From: Bacteroidetes bacterium UBA5697
Lineage (GTDB): Bacteria > Bacteroidota > Bacteroidia > B-17B0 > Aurantibacillaceae
Direction: 5' to 3'
Length of the DNA stretch: 64,000 nucleotides
NCBI GenBank assembly: GCA_002420145.1
Contig: DIHL01000031.1
Span: forward strand, 25,907-89,906
In this document: piece by piece, positions 42,573-51,686 of the stretch
Position numbering within the stretch: the stretch's first letter is position 1
How the letters are laid out: each line of letters begins with the position of its first letter
Notes under the pieces: model-generated
Databases searched by the model: none
The model's input: only the letters and a program-made list of their open reading frames with translations
What the model was told of the DNA's origin: nothing
Translations under genes and position numbers: made by a program

Positions 42573-43442
42573 ATGAAAAAAAAATTCACTCTATCATTTC
42601 TTTTAGCCCTTTCGTCGCTTTTTATCTTAAACTCATGTACTAAAGAAGATCAAGAAGTAGACAACGAAACTCAATCAGCTGTAGATAATGCTGTATGTGA
42701 GCAACAATTTATGGCTATCGCTCCAGTAGTTAACGAAAAAGGTATTAACGAGGCTGGTATTAAAAAAATAGCTGCATCTTGCGGAACATGGACTATTTTA
42801 GGTGCAATTGGTAACACTACAATTACACCTAGTTCAAATGATACTATTGATAGTAATGCTGATGGATTTTATGACAATGGTCCTGTTACCTTTGAAATTG
42901 ATTATGGAACAACAACTGGATGTTTAGCTTTTGATAGTTTATCTACTAAATATGGTAAAATCCGAATTACAACTGCTAAAAGATGGAGCGCTTATAACAA
43001 CCCAGTTACTATTGATTTATTGAATTATAAAATCAACACCGTTAACTACTCTGCGCAAATTATTATTACGAGATTAGACTCTGTAACAGTAACAACACAA
43101 ATCAATAATGGCCACTGTACAAATGGTACATGGAATATTGATTACACTGGGACAAAAACAATCAAACAAATTGCGGGTTTCTCAACTAAAAATAACGAAG
43201 CTGATGATGTTATCTCTATTACTGGAAGCTCTTCTGGTAAAAATAGAGAAGGTAGAAATTTCACCACAAATATTACTAGTGCTTTAATTAAAAAATCTAC
43301 ATGTAAATGGATGTCTTCTGGTACTGTTGATGTAACTCCAGACGGCTTTAAAACAAGAACTGTTGATTTTGGAAACGGCTCATGTGATGATGACGCTACT
43401 TTTACTGTAAATGGTCAAACAATTTCATTTAAACTTAAGTAA
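42573..43442 (+). CDS. Uncharacterised lipoprotein in the SiaB/SiaC unit
   Basis: A 289-residue protein with a lipobox ILNSC (Cys22) followed by TKEDQEVDNE, an acidic lead often seen in surface-exposed lipoproteins of this phylum. The mature part is beta-rich with conserved-looking cysteines (AVCEQQF, AASCGTW, TTGCLAF, HCTNGTW, STCKWM, NGSCDDD) and repeated G-rich strands. No family recognised. It lies between the sensor phosphatase and the SiaB kinase; its stop abuts the SiaB frame, so it could be a surface input or output of the module. Confidence 0.75.
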   Translation: MKKKFTLSFLLALSSLFILNSCTKEDQEVDNETQSAVDNAVCEQQFMAIAPVVNEKGINEAGIKKIAASCGTWTILGAIGNTTITPSSNDTIDSNADGFYDNGPVTFEIDYGTTTGCLAFDSLSTKYGKIRITTAKRWSAYNNPVTIDLLNYKINTVNYSAQIIITRLDSVTVTTQINNGHCTNGTWNIDYTGTKTIKQIAGFSTKNNEADDVISITGSSSGKNREGRNFTTNITSALIKKSTCKWMSSGTVDVTPDGFKTRTVDFGNGSCDDDATFTVNGQTISFKLK

Positions 43443-43463
43443 TTGAAACGACAATCATCCCTT

Positions 43464-44018
43464 ATGATTGATGCATTTAACATATACGACAATATGGACA
43501 GGAATAATATTCTGTTGTCCTTTAAAGGTGATATTACTTCAGAACTATTAACCTCTATTCTTCAAATTATGGAGAATAAGATGGATAATATGCAAGAAGA
43601 TTCTAAAACTAAAAAGAAAGTATATAATGTATTAGTTGAGTGTTTACAAAACTTATATCACCACATGGATGATGCCACTGATGGAAATGGCGACAAAAAC
43701 AGAAGCGCTATTTTTATGATTGCAAAAACAGGTGGTTCATACAACATTATTACTGGAAATTACATCTTAAATGAGAATATTCATGGTCTGAAATCCCGTT
43801 TAGATGATGTGAATGCATTAAGTAAAGACCAACTAAAAGACTACTATAAATCTGTTTTAAATAACGGAGAAATGTCCTTAAAAGGAGGTGGCGGTTTAGG
43901 CATGATTGACATTGCCAGAAAAACTGGTGAAAAATTAGAATATAATTTTTTGGAAATTGACAATAAAGTTTCTTTCTTTACACTAATAATAAAAGTAACA
44001 CAACCACAATTAATATAA
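43464..44018 (+). CDS. siaB: SiaB family protein kinase (DUF6272, HATPase-type)
   Basis: From ATG 43464 the product has 184 residues; a TTG at 43443 would add seven. It is a GHKL/HATPase-like Ser/Thr kinase with an N-box-like VYNVLVECLQNLYHHMDD and a glycine-rich ATP-lid GGGGLGMIDIARKTG. SiaB of Pseudomonas aeruginosa phosphorylates SiaC and is opposed by the SiaA phosphatase. Here SiaC-like protein is encoded 11 bases downstream and a SpoIIE phosphatase upstream, so the kinase role is well supported by context. The diguanylate cyclase SiaD is absent from the neighbourhood. Confidence 0.88.
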   Translation: MIDAFNIYDNMDRNNILLSFKGDITSELLTSILQIMENKMDNMQEDSKTKKKVYNVLVECLQNLYHHMDDATDGNGDKNRSAIFMIAKTGGSYNIITGNYILNENIHGLKSRLDDVNALSKDQLKDYYKSVLNNGEMSLKGGGGLGMIDIARKTGEKLEYNFLEIDNKVSFFTLIIKVTQPQLI

Positions 44019-44029
44019 AATAAGTAACT

Positions 44030-44410
44030 ATGGAAAAATACGCTATCGAAGGTACACCAAAAACACCAACTATATCTTTTGATATTCAAGGAGGTATATT
44101 AGAAATTAAAGGACGTTCAATCCCTGAAAATTCAATTGAGTTTTACAAACCTTTAGTTGACGCATTAGACAAGTATTCTACGGCATCAAAGCCTGCAACT
44201 ACTGTTAATATTCAATTAGAATATTTTAATACAAGTTCTTCTAAATGTATCTTAGACGTGTTTAAGAAATTAGAAGCTATTCACAAAGGAGGAAGTGCAG
44301 TTACTATTAACTGGCATTATGAAGAAGATGATGAGGATATGTTAGAAGCTGGTGAAGATTACCAAGCAATCATTAATGTTCCTTTCAAAATGGTTCAAGT
44401 AGCAGAATAA
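44030..44410 (+). CDS. siaC: SiaC family regulatory phosphoprotein (DUF1987)
   Basis: A 126-residue protein of the SiaC/DUF1987 family. The sequence LEYFNTSSSKCI places a threonine at residue 68, the same position as the Thr68 phosphorylated in P. aeruginosa SiaC. The rest of the family frame is conserved (YIEGTxxTPxxxFD-like N-terminus, RSIPENSIEFYKPL, INWHYEEDDEDMLEAGEDYQ). In Pseudomonas unphosphorylated SiaC activates the cyclase SiaD; no cyclase is encoded here, so the effector is unknown. Co-transcribed with siaB and followed by a strong terminator. Confidence 0.9.
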   Translation: MEKYAIEGTPKTPTISFDIQGGILEIKGRSIPENSIEFYKPLVDALDKYSTASKPATTVNIQLEYFNTSSSKCILDVFKKLEAIHKGGSAVTINWHYEEDDEDMLEAGEDYQAIINVPFKMVQVAE

Positions 44411-44433
44411 TTTTAAACTGGATATATGTTTAT

Positions 44434-44460
44434 AAAACCCCGAAATTTCGGGGTTTTTTT
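44434..44460 (+). terminator. Rho-independent terminator after siaC
   Basis: AAAACCCCGAAA and TTTCGGGGTTTT are contiguous perfect complements (44434-44457) followed by T residues. Confidence 0.9.
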
Positions 44461-44483
44461 ATGGATTTTCCCCAATAAATCAT

Positions 44484-44491
44484 TAAATTTG
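44484..44491 (+). promoter_or_regulatory. Probable -7 box of the aldolase gene
   Basis: TAAATTTG, 25 bases before the ATG at 44517, followed by GTTACC. The same TAAATTTGTTnCC occurs before gdhA (56574). Confidence 0.5.
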
Positions 44492-44516
44492 TTACCTCAA
44501 AAAAAAGAAATTATTT

Positions 44517-45569
44517 ATGTCTAAAATAACAGATTTATTAGGAGCACAAGCTGATAGTTTATTAAACCACACTTGTAAAACCATCTCTAAAGACCAAATT
44601 GTAAATCCAAACGCTAACTTTATTGACCAAACGTTTGTATACAGTAACAGAAATCCTCAAGTATTAAGAAGTCTTGCCCAATTATACGGAAACGGACGTT
44701 TAGCAAATACAGGTTACATGAGTATTTTACCAGTAGATCAAGGTATTGAACATAGTGCTGGTGCATCATTTGCGCCAAATCCAATTTATTTTGACAGCGA
44801 AAACATTGTGAAATTAGCAATTGAGGGTGGCTGTAATGCTGTTGCTTCTACTTATGGTGTACTTGGTTCTGTTGCTCGTAAATACGCTCACAAAATTCCT
44901 TTTATTGTAAAAATTAACCATAACGAATTTATTTCTTACCCAAATAAATTTGATCAAATAATGTTTGGAACTGTTGAAGATGCTTACAACATGGGCGCTG
45001 TAGCAGTTGGAGCAACTATTTATTTTGGTTCTCCTGAATCAGGAAGACAAATTGTTGAAGTCGCTCAAGCTTTTGAACGCGCTCATCAATTAGGAATGGC
45101 AACTATTTTATGGTGCTATACTCGTAACAATGCCTTTAAAAAAGATGGAGTTGATTACCATACAGCAGCTGATTTATCATCTCAAGCAAATCACTTAGGA
45201 GTAACAATCCAAGCAGATATCATCAAACAAAAAATGTCTGATAAAAATGGTGGATACACTGCATTAAATTATGGTAAAACGCATCCTAAAGTTTATTCGG
45301 ATTTAACGACTGATCATCCAATTGATTTATGCCGTTACCAAGTAGCAAATTGCTATATGGGTAAAGTTGGTTTAATTAATAGTGGTGGCGAAAGCAAAGG
45401 CGCTTCTGATTTATCTGAAGCAGTTACTACCGCAGTGATTAATAAACGTGGTGGTGGACAAGGCTTAATTTCTGGACGTAAAGCTTTTCAAAAACCAATG
45501 AAAGAAGGTGTTGAATTATTAAATACAATTCAAGACGTTTATTTAGATAAAACAATTACAGTAGCTTAA
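44517..45569 (+). CDS. fbaB: Class I fructose-bisphosphate aldolase (DhnA/FbaB type)
   Basis: The enzyme cleaves fructose 1,6-bisphosphate through a Schiff base in glycolysis and gluconeogenesis. The 350-residue protein matches the DhnA-type class I family with ILPVDQGIEHS near residue 75, FIVKINHNEFISYP, AVGATIYFGSPESGRQ and the C-terminal KVGLINSGGESKGASDL phosphate-binding loop. It is full length and lies upstream of accD on the same strand with an 80-base spacer made of TAAATCTTAAATC-like repeats. Confidence 0.93.
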   Translation: MSKITDLLGAQADSLLNHTCKTISKDQIVNPNANFIDQTFVYSNRNPQVLRSLAQLYGNGRLANTGYMSILPVDQGIEHSAGASFAPNPIYFDSENIVKLAIEGGCNAVASTYGVLGSVARKYAHKIPFIVKINHNEFISYPNKFDQIMFGTVEDAYNMGAVAVGATIYFGSPESGRQIVEVAQAFERAHQLGMATILWCYTRNNAFKKDGVDYHTAADLSSQANHLGVTIQADIIKQKMSDKNGGYTALNYGKTHPKVYSDLTTDHPIDLCRYQVANCYMGKVGLINSGGESKGASDLSEAVTTAVINKRGGGQGLISGRKAFQKPMKEGVELLNTIQDVYLDKTITVA

Positions 45570-45649
45570 AAAATTTTAGATTTAAGAATTTAGAAGTCAG
45601 AATTTTTCTAAATCTTAAATCTTTTTTCTTAAATCTTAATTTAAAAAAA
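45570..45649. repeat. AT-rich spacer with repeated (T)TAAGATTT/AAATCTTAA units
   Basis: The spacer between the aldolase gene and accD holds TTTTAGATTTAAGAATTTAG and three copies of AAATCTTAA in the opposite orientation, able to form a long AU hairpin. Related short AT palindromes occur at 3009-3040 and upstream of the aconitase ATG (32165-32205). Confidence 0.45.
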
Positions 45650-46495
45650 ATGGGTTGGTTTAAAAGATTAAAAGAAGGTATTACCACTACTACTACCGAG
45701 AAGAGAGAAACTCCCGAAGGTTTATGGTATAAGTGTCCGTCATGTAAAAAAATACATACAGCACAAGAACATAAAGCACATCAACATGTTTGTTCTGATT
45801 GCGGATATCACGAACGTATTGGTAGTGAAGAGTATTTTGAAATCATTTTTGATGACAATCAATTTACCGAACTTCATGAGAATTTAGTGAGTGGTGATCC
45901 ATTAGATTTTTCAGACACTAAAAAATATACTGATCGTTTAACAGACACAATTAGAAAATCTGGATTAAAAGATGCTTTAAGAAGTGGTTACGGCAAAGTA
46001 AACGGAAATGATTTAGTGGTTTGTTGCATGGACTTTGGTTTTATTGGTGGTTCGATGGGAAGTGTAGTTGGAGAAAAAATTTCTCGTTCGATTGATTTTT
46101 GTTTAAAAACAAAAACGCCTTTATTAATCATTTCTAAATCAGGTGGAGCTCGTATGATGGAAGCGGCATTCTCTTTAATGCAAATGGCTAAAACCTCAGC
46201 AAAATTATCTTTAATGGATAAAGCTGGTATTCCATATATTTCTTTATGTACCGATCCAACAACAGGTGGAGTTACTGCTAGTTATGCGATGTTAGGAGAT
46301 TTAAATATTTCTGAACCGGGTGCACTAATTGGTTTTGCTGGTCCTCGTGTTGTAAAAGAAACTATCGGTAAAGATTTACCAAAAGGATTTCAAACAGCTG
46401 AGTTTGTATTAGAACATGGTTTCTTAGATAAGATTGTTCCTAGAACAGAATTGAAAGCGAAATTAGGAACCTTATTACAAATGTTTAAAAACTAA
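45650..46495 (+). CDS. accD: Acetyl-CoA carboxylase carboxyltransferase subunit beta
   Basis: AccD with AccA moves CO2 from carboxybiotin to acetyl-CoA. The 281-residue protein starts MGWFKRLKEGI, has the zinc ribbon CPSCKKIHTAQEHKAHQHVCSDCGY-type (four cysteines, about 28-52) and the carboxyltransferase core with KSGGARMMEAAFSLMQMAKTSA and GFAGPRVVKETIG. Normal length. accA, the partner, is not in this window, and accB-accC lie 43 kb away. Confidence 0.96.
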   Translation: MGWFKRLKEGITTTTTEKRETPEGLWYKCPSCKKIHTAQEHKAHQHVCSDCGYHERIGSEEYFEIIFDDNQFTELHENLVSGDPLDFSDTKKYTDRLTDTIRKSGLKDALRSGYGKVNGNDLVVCCMDFGFIGGSMGSVVGEKISRSIDFCLKTKTPLLIISKSGGARMMEAAFSLMQMAKTSAKLSLMDKAGIPYISLCTDPTTGGVTASYAMLGDLNISEPGALIGFAGPRVVKETIGKDLPKGFQTAEFVLEHGFLDKIVPRTELKAKLGTLLQMFKN

Positions 46496-46509
46496 AAATT
46501 ATACCTCAT

Positions 46510-46547
46510 AAAAAAGCCCATTCGACAATTGTTGAATGGGCTTTTTT
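46510..46547. terminator. Bidirectional terminator between accD and the O-antigen ligase gene
   Basis: AAAAAAGCCCATTC (46510-46523) and GAATGGGCTTTTTT (46534-46547) are perfect complements; the loop holds a smaller CAATTG palindrome. Confidence 0.9.
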
Positions 46548-46564
46548 ATTGATGTGTTTTTAAA

Positions 46565-48019
46565 TTAAATCAATTTCTCATTTTCAATTTGCTCATCCTT
46601 GTAGTAAATATCTATGCAAACAAGCATTGCTAAAAATCCCCAAAATGGAACGGATGCCTTATCTGTATCTAAAAAGTTATTTAAAAATCCATGCACAAAA
46701 TAAGTACTCATTCCCATTAATATAGCAATAGTTAATACCCTCATCGATTTATCCTTCACTGTATATACTAATCGATAACCTAAAAACATAACCGCTAATA
46801 CTAGGGCTACAACAATTAATGCACCTAATAATCCTTGTTCACATAAAGGACCTAAATACTCGCTGTGAGCATTCCCTTTATCTCCAAAATTGGTAGAAAT
46901 AATTGTTTTTTGGCTACTCTTTTGAAAAGGTGCATACAAAAATTGATATGTACCAGGACCAAAACCTAACACTGGTCTTTCTTCAAACATTTGTAAAGCG
47001 CAGCTCCATCTATTTAATCGCTCTAAATTTGAAGCGTCGGTAGATATATTAGACATCGATTCGATATTAGCTGTGATATCTCCATCAGAGTCTGTATTGT
47101 TTCTTCCTAATATCATTAGTACCTCAGCTTGAAATGATAAGAATATCACCACTGCTCCAATGATTGTAAACAAGATTGTTCTGAACTTTATTTTTAATAG
47201 CAAGCTTACAAGTACTGCTAATGATACAACTAAACTTAACCAACCTGCTCTAGCAAAAGAGATGATAATGGAAATGATGAAAATAACTAAAAGACCAAAA
47301 CAAAGTATCTTAACTAACTTCGAAATATTTTTCATAAATAATATTCCACACATAACTGGAATATACATTGCTAAGGCTGCACCATAAGCCGTATGGTCAT
47401 TATAAAAAGGAGATACAATCCAATCCGCAATTTTCTCATCAAATGCATATGAAGCATGTTTTACGGTAGTGATGATAGCGACAATGGCTAATGCTATAGC
47501 ATAAAACAATAAATGATAGATGATTGCTTTTTTCTTTTTAAATAACTCTGTACAAATAAAATAACAAGAAGTCAAAAACCAAAGACGAGCTAAAATGAAT
47601 TTAATGGAAATAACTGGAAGCTCACTAGAAAGCATCGTTATAAAAATCCAAAGCAATTGAATAAAAATAATGATAGTGATGGGATGTCTTAAAATTCGTT
47701 TATCTGTGATACCAGAACTTAATTCATTTAAAAAATAAATTAATGTAATACCAATCATTAAAGGCTCTGCTGGTAAACTTAAATTAAGTCCTTCGTTGTA
47801 ACCCAGCTCCTTTAAACTTATGGCTAAGGGAGTAGAAAAAACCATGATGTACATGATTTTTTCTATATCAAAAATAGCCAACAAAATAATTAATACTGCA
47901 AATGGCAACAAATTGAAAAGATAAAACATATCTTTTGCAAAAAGCAATACATAAGCATTAATTAAAATATAGCTAATGATTACGAAATAAAATACGTAGG
48001 TATTTTTAAGCTTAATCAA
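46565..48019 (-). CDS. O-antigen ligase/polymerase family membrane protein (Wzy/WaaL type)
   Basis: The 484-residue protein has about 12 membrane helices with a large periplasmic loop (about 300-380) containing RLNRWSCALQMFEERPVLGFGPGTYQF and AHSEYLGPLCEQGLLGA, which is the Wzy_C signature of O-antigen ligases and polymerases. With the two Wzz-like genes and a Wzx-like gene upstream it should polymerise or ligate a lipid-linked glycan. The start is TTG at 48019, overlapping the stop of the upstream Wzz gene by 8 bases; no nearer ATG is available without losing a helix. Confidence 0.88.
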   Translation of the reverse strand: MIKLKNTYVFYFVIISYILINAYVLLFAKDMFYLFNLLPFAVLIILLAIFDIEKIMYIMVFSTPLAISLKELGYNEGLNLSLPAEPLMIGITLIYFLNELSSGITDKRILRHPITIIIFIQLLWIFITMLSSELPVISIKFILARLWFLTSCYFICTELFKKKKAIIYHLLFYAIALAIVAIITTVKHASYAFDEKIADWIVSPFYNDHTAYGAALAMYIPVMCGILFMKNISKLVKILCFGLLVIFIISIIISFARAGWLSLVVSLAVLVSLLLKIKFRTILFTIIGAVVIFLSFQAEVLMILGRNNTDSDGDITANIESMSNISTDASNLERLNRWSCALQMFEERPVLGFGPGTYQFLYAPFQKSSQKTIISTNFGDKGNAHSEYLGPLCEQGLLGALIVVALVLAVMFLGYRLVYTVKDKSMRVLTIAILMGMSTYFVHGFLNNFLDTDKASVPFWGFLAMLVCIDIYYKDEQIENEKLI

Positions 48020-48944
48020 TGTTTTGCTTCTTAGTATTTAAAAATAAAATAACAATACTAGCTATTAATAAAGATGATAAAGTAATAATAGCTACAATCA
48101 AAGAGCGAATTGGATAACATTTGCTATCTGGCAATGTAGGCTTAGAAACAACATTTATAAAGCTAACCTTATTTGCATAATCTAAATGATATAACGCTTT
48201 TTGATTATTTAATAGATTAAATGTTTTTACCTGACCAGCTAAAATCTTCTTCATTTTATCTAAATCAACGCTTTTTGTTTTTAAACCTTCGGCTGTTTTA
48301 GAATTTAATTCAGATAATTTTGATGAATTTGTAAGCTCTTTAGAAATGTATTTTGATTGTGATTTTTCGTCGATAATATTAAACTCTTTCTTAATTTCAT
48401 TTACTACTGTTTTAATAGAATCCATTGACATTGCCGAAACTTTTAATTCGCTTTCATAATTACGGATATACTCTTTTAAAATTTCCTTTTTTGCACCCAT
48501 AATTAATTCATTAGTTGCCTCCATAATAGCTTGCACAATTTGTTTAGCCAAAAATGGATCTTCGTCTTTTACAGATATCTCTATAGATTCATACAAAGTA
48601 GAATTGATTGACACCAACTCTTTGTATCTTAAGTTAAAATACGTTTCGTGCTTCTCTCCCAATGTATCAATATCATAATGTTTATATAGATTGAATTTTT
48701 TGGCAACAGCATTTTTCACCTCTTCACTATTAAACCATTGTAATAATTGTTCTGTATTTGACTCCTCTGAATTTGGAGTTAAATTAACTGGGTACACAAC
48801 TGCATACGATTTATACAAAGGCTTAATAACCATTGGAGATGAAATTACAAAACCTGCTATAATTGCTAATACAGCAACAATAGTCAACTTTTTCCAATGA
48901 GGTAATAATACTTTTAAGATATCGGCCGTTTTAAAATTTTCCAT
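48012..48944 (-). CDS. Wzz-like polysaccharide chain-length determinant protein (second copy)
   Basis: A 310-residue protein with two membrane helices (about 17-38 and 283-304) flanking a periplasmic coiled-coil region, the Wzz/PCP plan. The Lys/Glu-rich segment 150-260 is predicted helical. No tyrosine-kinase (BY-kinase) domain is attached. It probably sets the length of the polymer made by the adjacent Wzy-like protein. It starts 2 bases after the stop of the other Wzz-like gene and overlaps the Wzy-like gene by 8 bases, so all three should be one transcript. Confidence 0.85.
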   Translation of the reverse strand: MENFKTADILKVLLPHWKKLTIVAVLAIIAGFVISSPMVIKPLYKSYAVVYPVNLTPNSEESNTEQLLQWFNSEEVKNAVAKKFNLYKHYDIDTLGEKHETYFNLRYKELVSINSTLYESIEISVKDEDPFLAKQIVQAIMEATNELIMGAKKEILKEYIRNYESELKVSAMSMDSIKTVVNEIKKEFNIIDEKSQSKYISKELTNSSKLSELNSKTAEGLKTKSVDLDKMKKILAGQVKTFNLLNNQKALYHLDYANKVSFINVVSKPTLPDSKCYPIRSLIVAIITLSSLLIASIVILFLNTKKQNID

Positions 48945-48946
48945 TA

Positions 48947-50023
48947 CTATTTGTTTTGTGAATTTAAATATTGGTTAACATTATTTTTGATGAGAGCTAA
49001 TCTATCTACAAACAAAAGATATAGCAAAGCTATTAAGAATGCGGATATTGAAGATATGATTACAATTAATGTTCTTAATGGTTTTGCCTTTTTTTCGTTA
49101 CCTATGGCTTTATCAACAATAAATTTTGAGGGCATAGGATTATTATAGTTTACGATAGCTTCATCATATTTGTTTTTAATAATTGGGTATTTCAATCTAT
49201 ACTTTTTTAAATCAGCATAAACCGCATCATAAGCCGTTCCGTATTTTTTTAAGATGTCTAATTTCTCTTGTAGTTTTTTCTGAGCCGATTCGTTCCCTTT
49301 TTCTATGGCTTTTGCCATACTTTTCGAATACGCTTCTATTTCCGATTTATTGTCTAATACACCTAATTCTTTTATTGCCTGAAGACTATCCTCTAATATG
49401 TTAATTCTCGAAATAGTGCTGTTGTATTCGTTTTCCGTAATTGTTAAGGCTTGCTTAGCAACTTCTTTTGTCATTCTAAACTTCACAGAATCAGCAAAAG
49501 CAACAATTGAGTTAGCAATATCCGCCGAACGATTCGCCACATAATCATACACATCAATTCTAATAGAAACAAAATTGGTACGTTTAAAACTTACCATATC
49601 GTCCCATTTTAATTTTAAGTAATGCTGAGAGTAAACAGTGTTTTTTTCAATATCCCAATTAGTCCACAAATCATACTTTTCGGCTATACGAGTTCTTATT
49701 TCAGATGAATTTAAAATTTGTAATAATTTTTCGGCATCATCTTCATCGCCTAAGTCCATATAATCTTCTTGAGCACCTTGATTTTGCTCAATTAATAATT
49801 TTGATACAGAAAAAGTACGAGATGGAAAAACAACAGCAGTTGCTTTATATTGTGGTGAAATTAAAAATGAAACAACGATAGATACAATAGCTGCAATAAC
49901 TGTTACGATAATTAACTTTTTTCTCCAGGTATATATTTTAGCAAGAAGCCTTATTGATTCGTTATTAAAACCTGATTGATTCATACATGGGATTATATTG
50001 TTCTTTTTTAGCTCGTTAAACAT
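48947..50023 (-). CDS. Wzz-like polysaccharide chain-length determinant protein (first copy)
   Basis: The 358-residue protein has a cytoplasmic N-terminus, membrane helices at about 35-56 and 325-345, and a long periplasmic helical domain (about 60-320) including LGDEDDAEKLLQILNSSEIRTRIAEKYDL, the Wzz N-terminal motif. It lacks a kinase domain. ATG 50023 is the first start; ATG 49984 would shorten it by 13 residues. It is adjacent to a second, diverged Wzz-like gene. Confidence 0.85.
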   Translation of the reverse strand: MFNELKKNNIIPCMNQSGFNNESIRLLAKIYTWRKKLIIVTVIAAIVSIVVSFLISPQYKATAVVFPSRTFSVSKLLIEQNQGAQEDYMDLGDEDDAEKLLQILNSSEIRTRIAEKYDLWTNWDIEKNTVYSQHYLKLKWDDMVSFKRTNFVSIRIDVYDYVANRSADIANSIVAFADSVKFRMTKEVAKQALTITENEYNSTISRINILEDSLQAIKELGVLDNKSEIEAYSKSMAKAIEKGNESAQKKLQEKLDILKKYGTAYDAVYADLKKYRLKYPIIKNKYDEAIVNYNNPMPSKFIVDKAIGNEKKAKPLRTLIVIISSISAFLIALLYLLFVDRLALIKNNVNQYLNSQNK

Positions 50024-50142
50024 CTAAATAATTAAAGGTTAGATGCTTTTTTATTATCCGCCAAATATACAATTTTCACTTATAAATCAAGGTTTTTTGG
50101 ATTATAAATTGGAGATAAAATGCTTAAAAAAGGTCTTTGAAC

Positions 50143-51585
50143 TTATTTGTATTTCACAAATCTGAAAATAGACTTAATATTCAGTAATCCAGACACGAAA
50201 GCCCATAGGCCACAGAATGCTGTCATAATTCCAAAATTAATCATCCAATTTTGAGTAAAAGATCTTGATACATAATTAAAAATAACAACACCTACAATAA
50301 ATACAACTAGGGCAATAATTAACCTAACATTAACCTTAAATTTAAAGATTTTGTATGCGAAATATATTTGAATACCAGCCGTAAAAAATTGAGTAATTAA
50401 ACTCGAAATAGCACTTCCCATTGCCATATAGCGAGGTATTAAAATAAAGTTTAAAATTAAATTAATACAAATCCCAATAATCGCCATAATGTTTAACTGC
50501 TTTAAATTTCCGTTAGCGGTTAATAATGTCCCAAAAATATAGGTTGCAGAAACGGCTGTAAAACAAAGCATTAATATACTAAACTCAACTGCCGAATCTG
50601 TTACTCCATGATTAATCAAAGCGGATAATTCATTAGCATAAAAAAAGCAACCTACCGATACCACTAGGGCTGGTGTTACAAGAAGAATAAAAGATAATTT
50701 TACTAATTGCTCCACATTTTCTTTATGCTTTAGCATTCTACTAAAAATAGGAATTAATTGCACCGAAAATAAATAGGCAATCATGTTCCCCGCTTCTAAT
50801 AAACGAAATGCTTTGGCATAAATACCAGCCTGCTCAGACCCCACTCCTGCTGGCAATAAAGCGCCCAACATCACACTATCCAAACGGTTATAAAACGTCA
50901 TTAATAAAACCAAAATTGCAAACGGGAAACTTTGCTTTAATATCATTAAACTAAATGGCCAGTTCCATTTTAAAGTAAAATGATCGGTTTTATAGTACAC
51001 TGTGATAAATGCAATAACAGCTGTTAAAAAATAACCTATTGTTTGAGAGTAAACAAAAGTCATGATATCAATCTCAATTCCAAACCACCTCAACAATAAT
51101 CCTAAACACAAAAATATCATGATAATTCGGTCGGCAACCGAAACAAAACTATCTGTTTTAAATAAGTGCAAACCCAATAAACTAGAACGCAAATACAATA
51201 TCATACTGATTAAAAACTGATTAACAGCCAAAACACTTAATAATTTCATGTATCGATAATCGTAACCAATTATAAACCCTAACAAGATGGTAATAAAAAA
51301 GTAAACAATACCCAAAACTAGTTTTAGCGAAAACAAACTACTAAAATGCTTAGTTAATAAATGGTTGTTTTGCGCGATGTTCTTGTTATTGAACTGAGTA
51401 ACTCCAAAATCAAGAATGATATTTAAAAGAAAAGAGAAGTTAAATAAAATAGCATATTCGCCATAAGACGCATTACCAACCGCATTTTGAACCGATGGTT
51501 CAATACCCAACGGCCAAAAAGGCTTAATTAATAAATTAAGAATAATTAAAAAAGCAATATTTGTAACAAACTTCTTCTGTTGCAT
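50143..51585 (-). CDS. Polysaccharide flippase (Wzx/MATE-like, oligosaccharide flippase family)
   Basis: A 480-residue protein with 14 predicted membrane helices typical of the MOP superfamily; NASYGEYAILFNFSFLLNIILDFGVTQFNNKNIAQ near the N-terminus and FYNRLDSVMLGALLPAG match Wzx-type flippases. It should move lipid-linked glycan repeats across the inner membrane, upstream of the Wzz and Wzy proteins coded in the same direction. The spacer to the first Wzz gene is 119 bases. No glycosyltransferases are in this cluster, so it may use units made elsewhere, for example from the 7.4-15.9 kb locus. Confidence 0.88.
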   Translation of the reverse strand: MQQKKFVTNIAFLIILNLLIKPFWPLGIEPSVQNAVGNASYGEYAILFNFSFLLNIILDFGVTQFNNKNIAQNNHLLTKHFSSLFSLKLVLGIVYFFITILLGFIIGYDYRYMKLLSVLAVNQFLISMILYLRSSLLGLHLFKTDSFVSVADRIIMIFLCLGLLLRWFGIEIDIMTFVYSQTIGYFLTAVIAFITVYYKTDHFTLKWNWPFSLMILKQSFPFAILVLLMTFYNRLDSVMLGALLPAGVGSEQAGIYAKAFRLLEAGNMIAYLFSVQLIPIFSRMLKHKENVEQLVKLSFILLVTPALVVSVGCFFYANELSALINHGVTDSAVEFSILMLCFTAVSATYIFGTLLTANGNLKQLNIMAIIGICINLILNFILIPRYMAMGSAISSLITQFFTAGIQIYFAYKIFKFKVNVRLIIALVVFIVGVVIFNYVSRSFTQNWMINFGIMTAFCGLWAFVSGLLNIKSIFRFVKYK

Positions 51586-51686
51586 AAGGCAGAAGGCAAA
51601 TATATTGTTTTTTTAATCTTAGCCGCGTTAATTTTAACCTGTTTTTAGGTTTTTTAAAACTCTTTCATTTGAAACAATAATTAATA

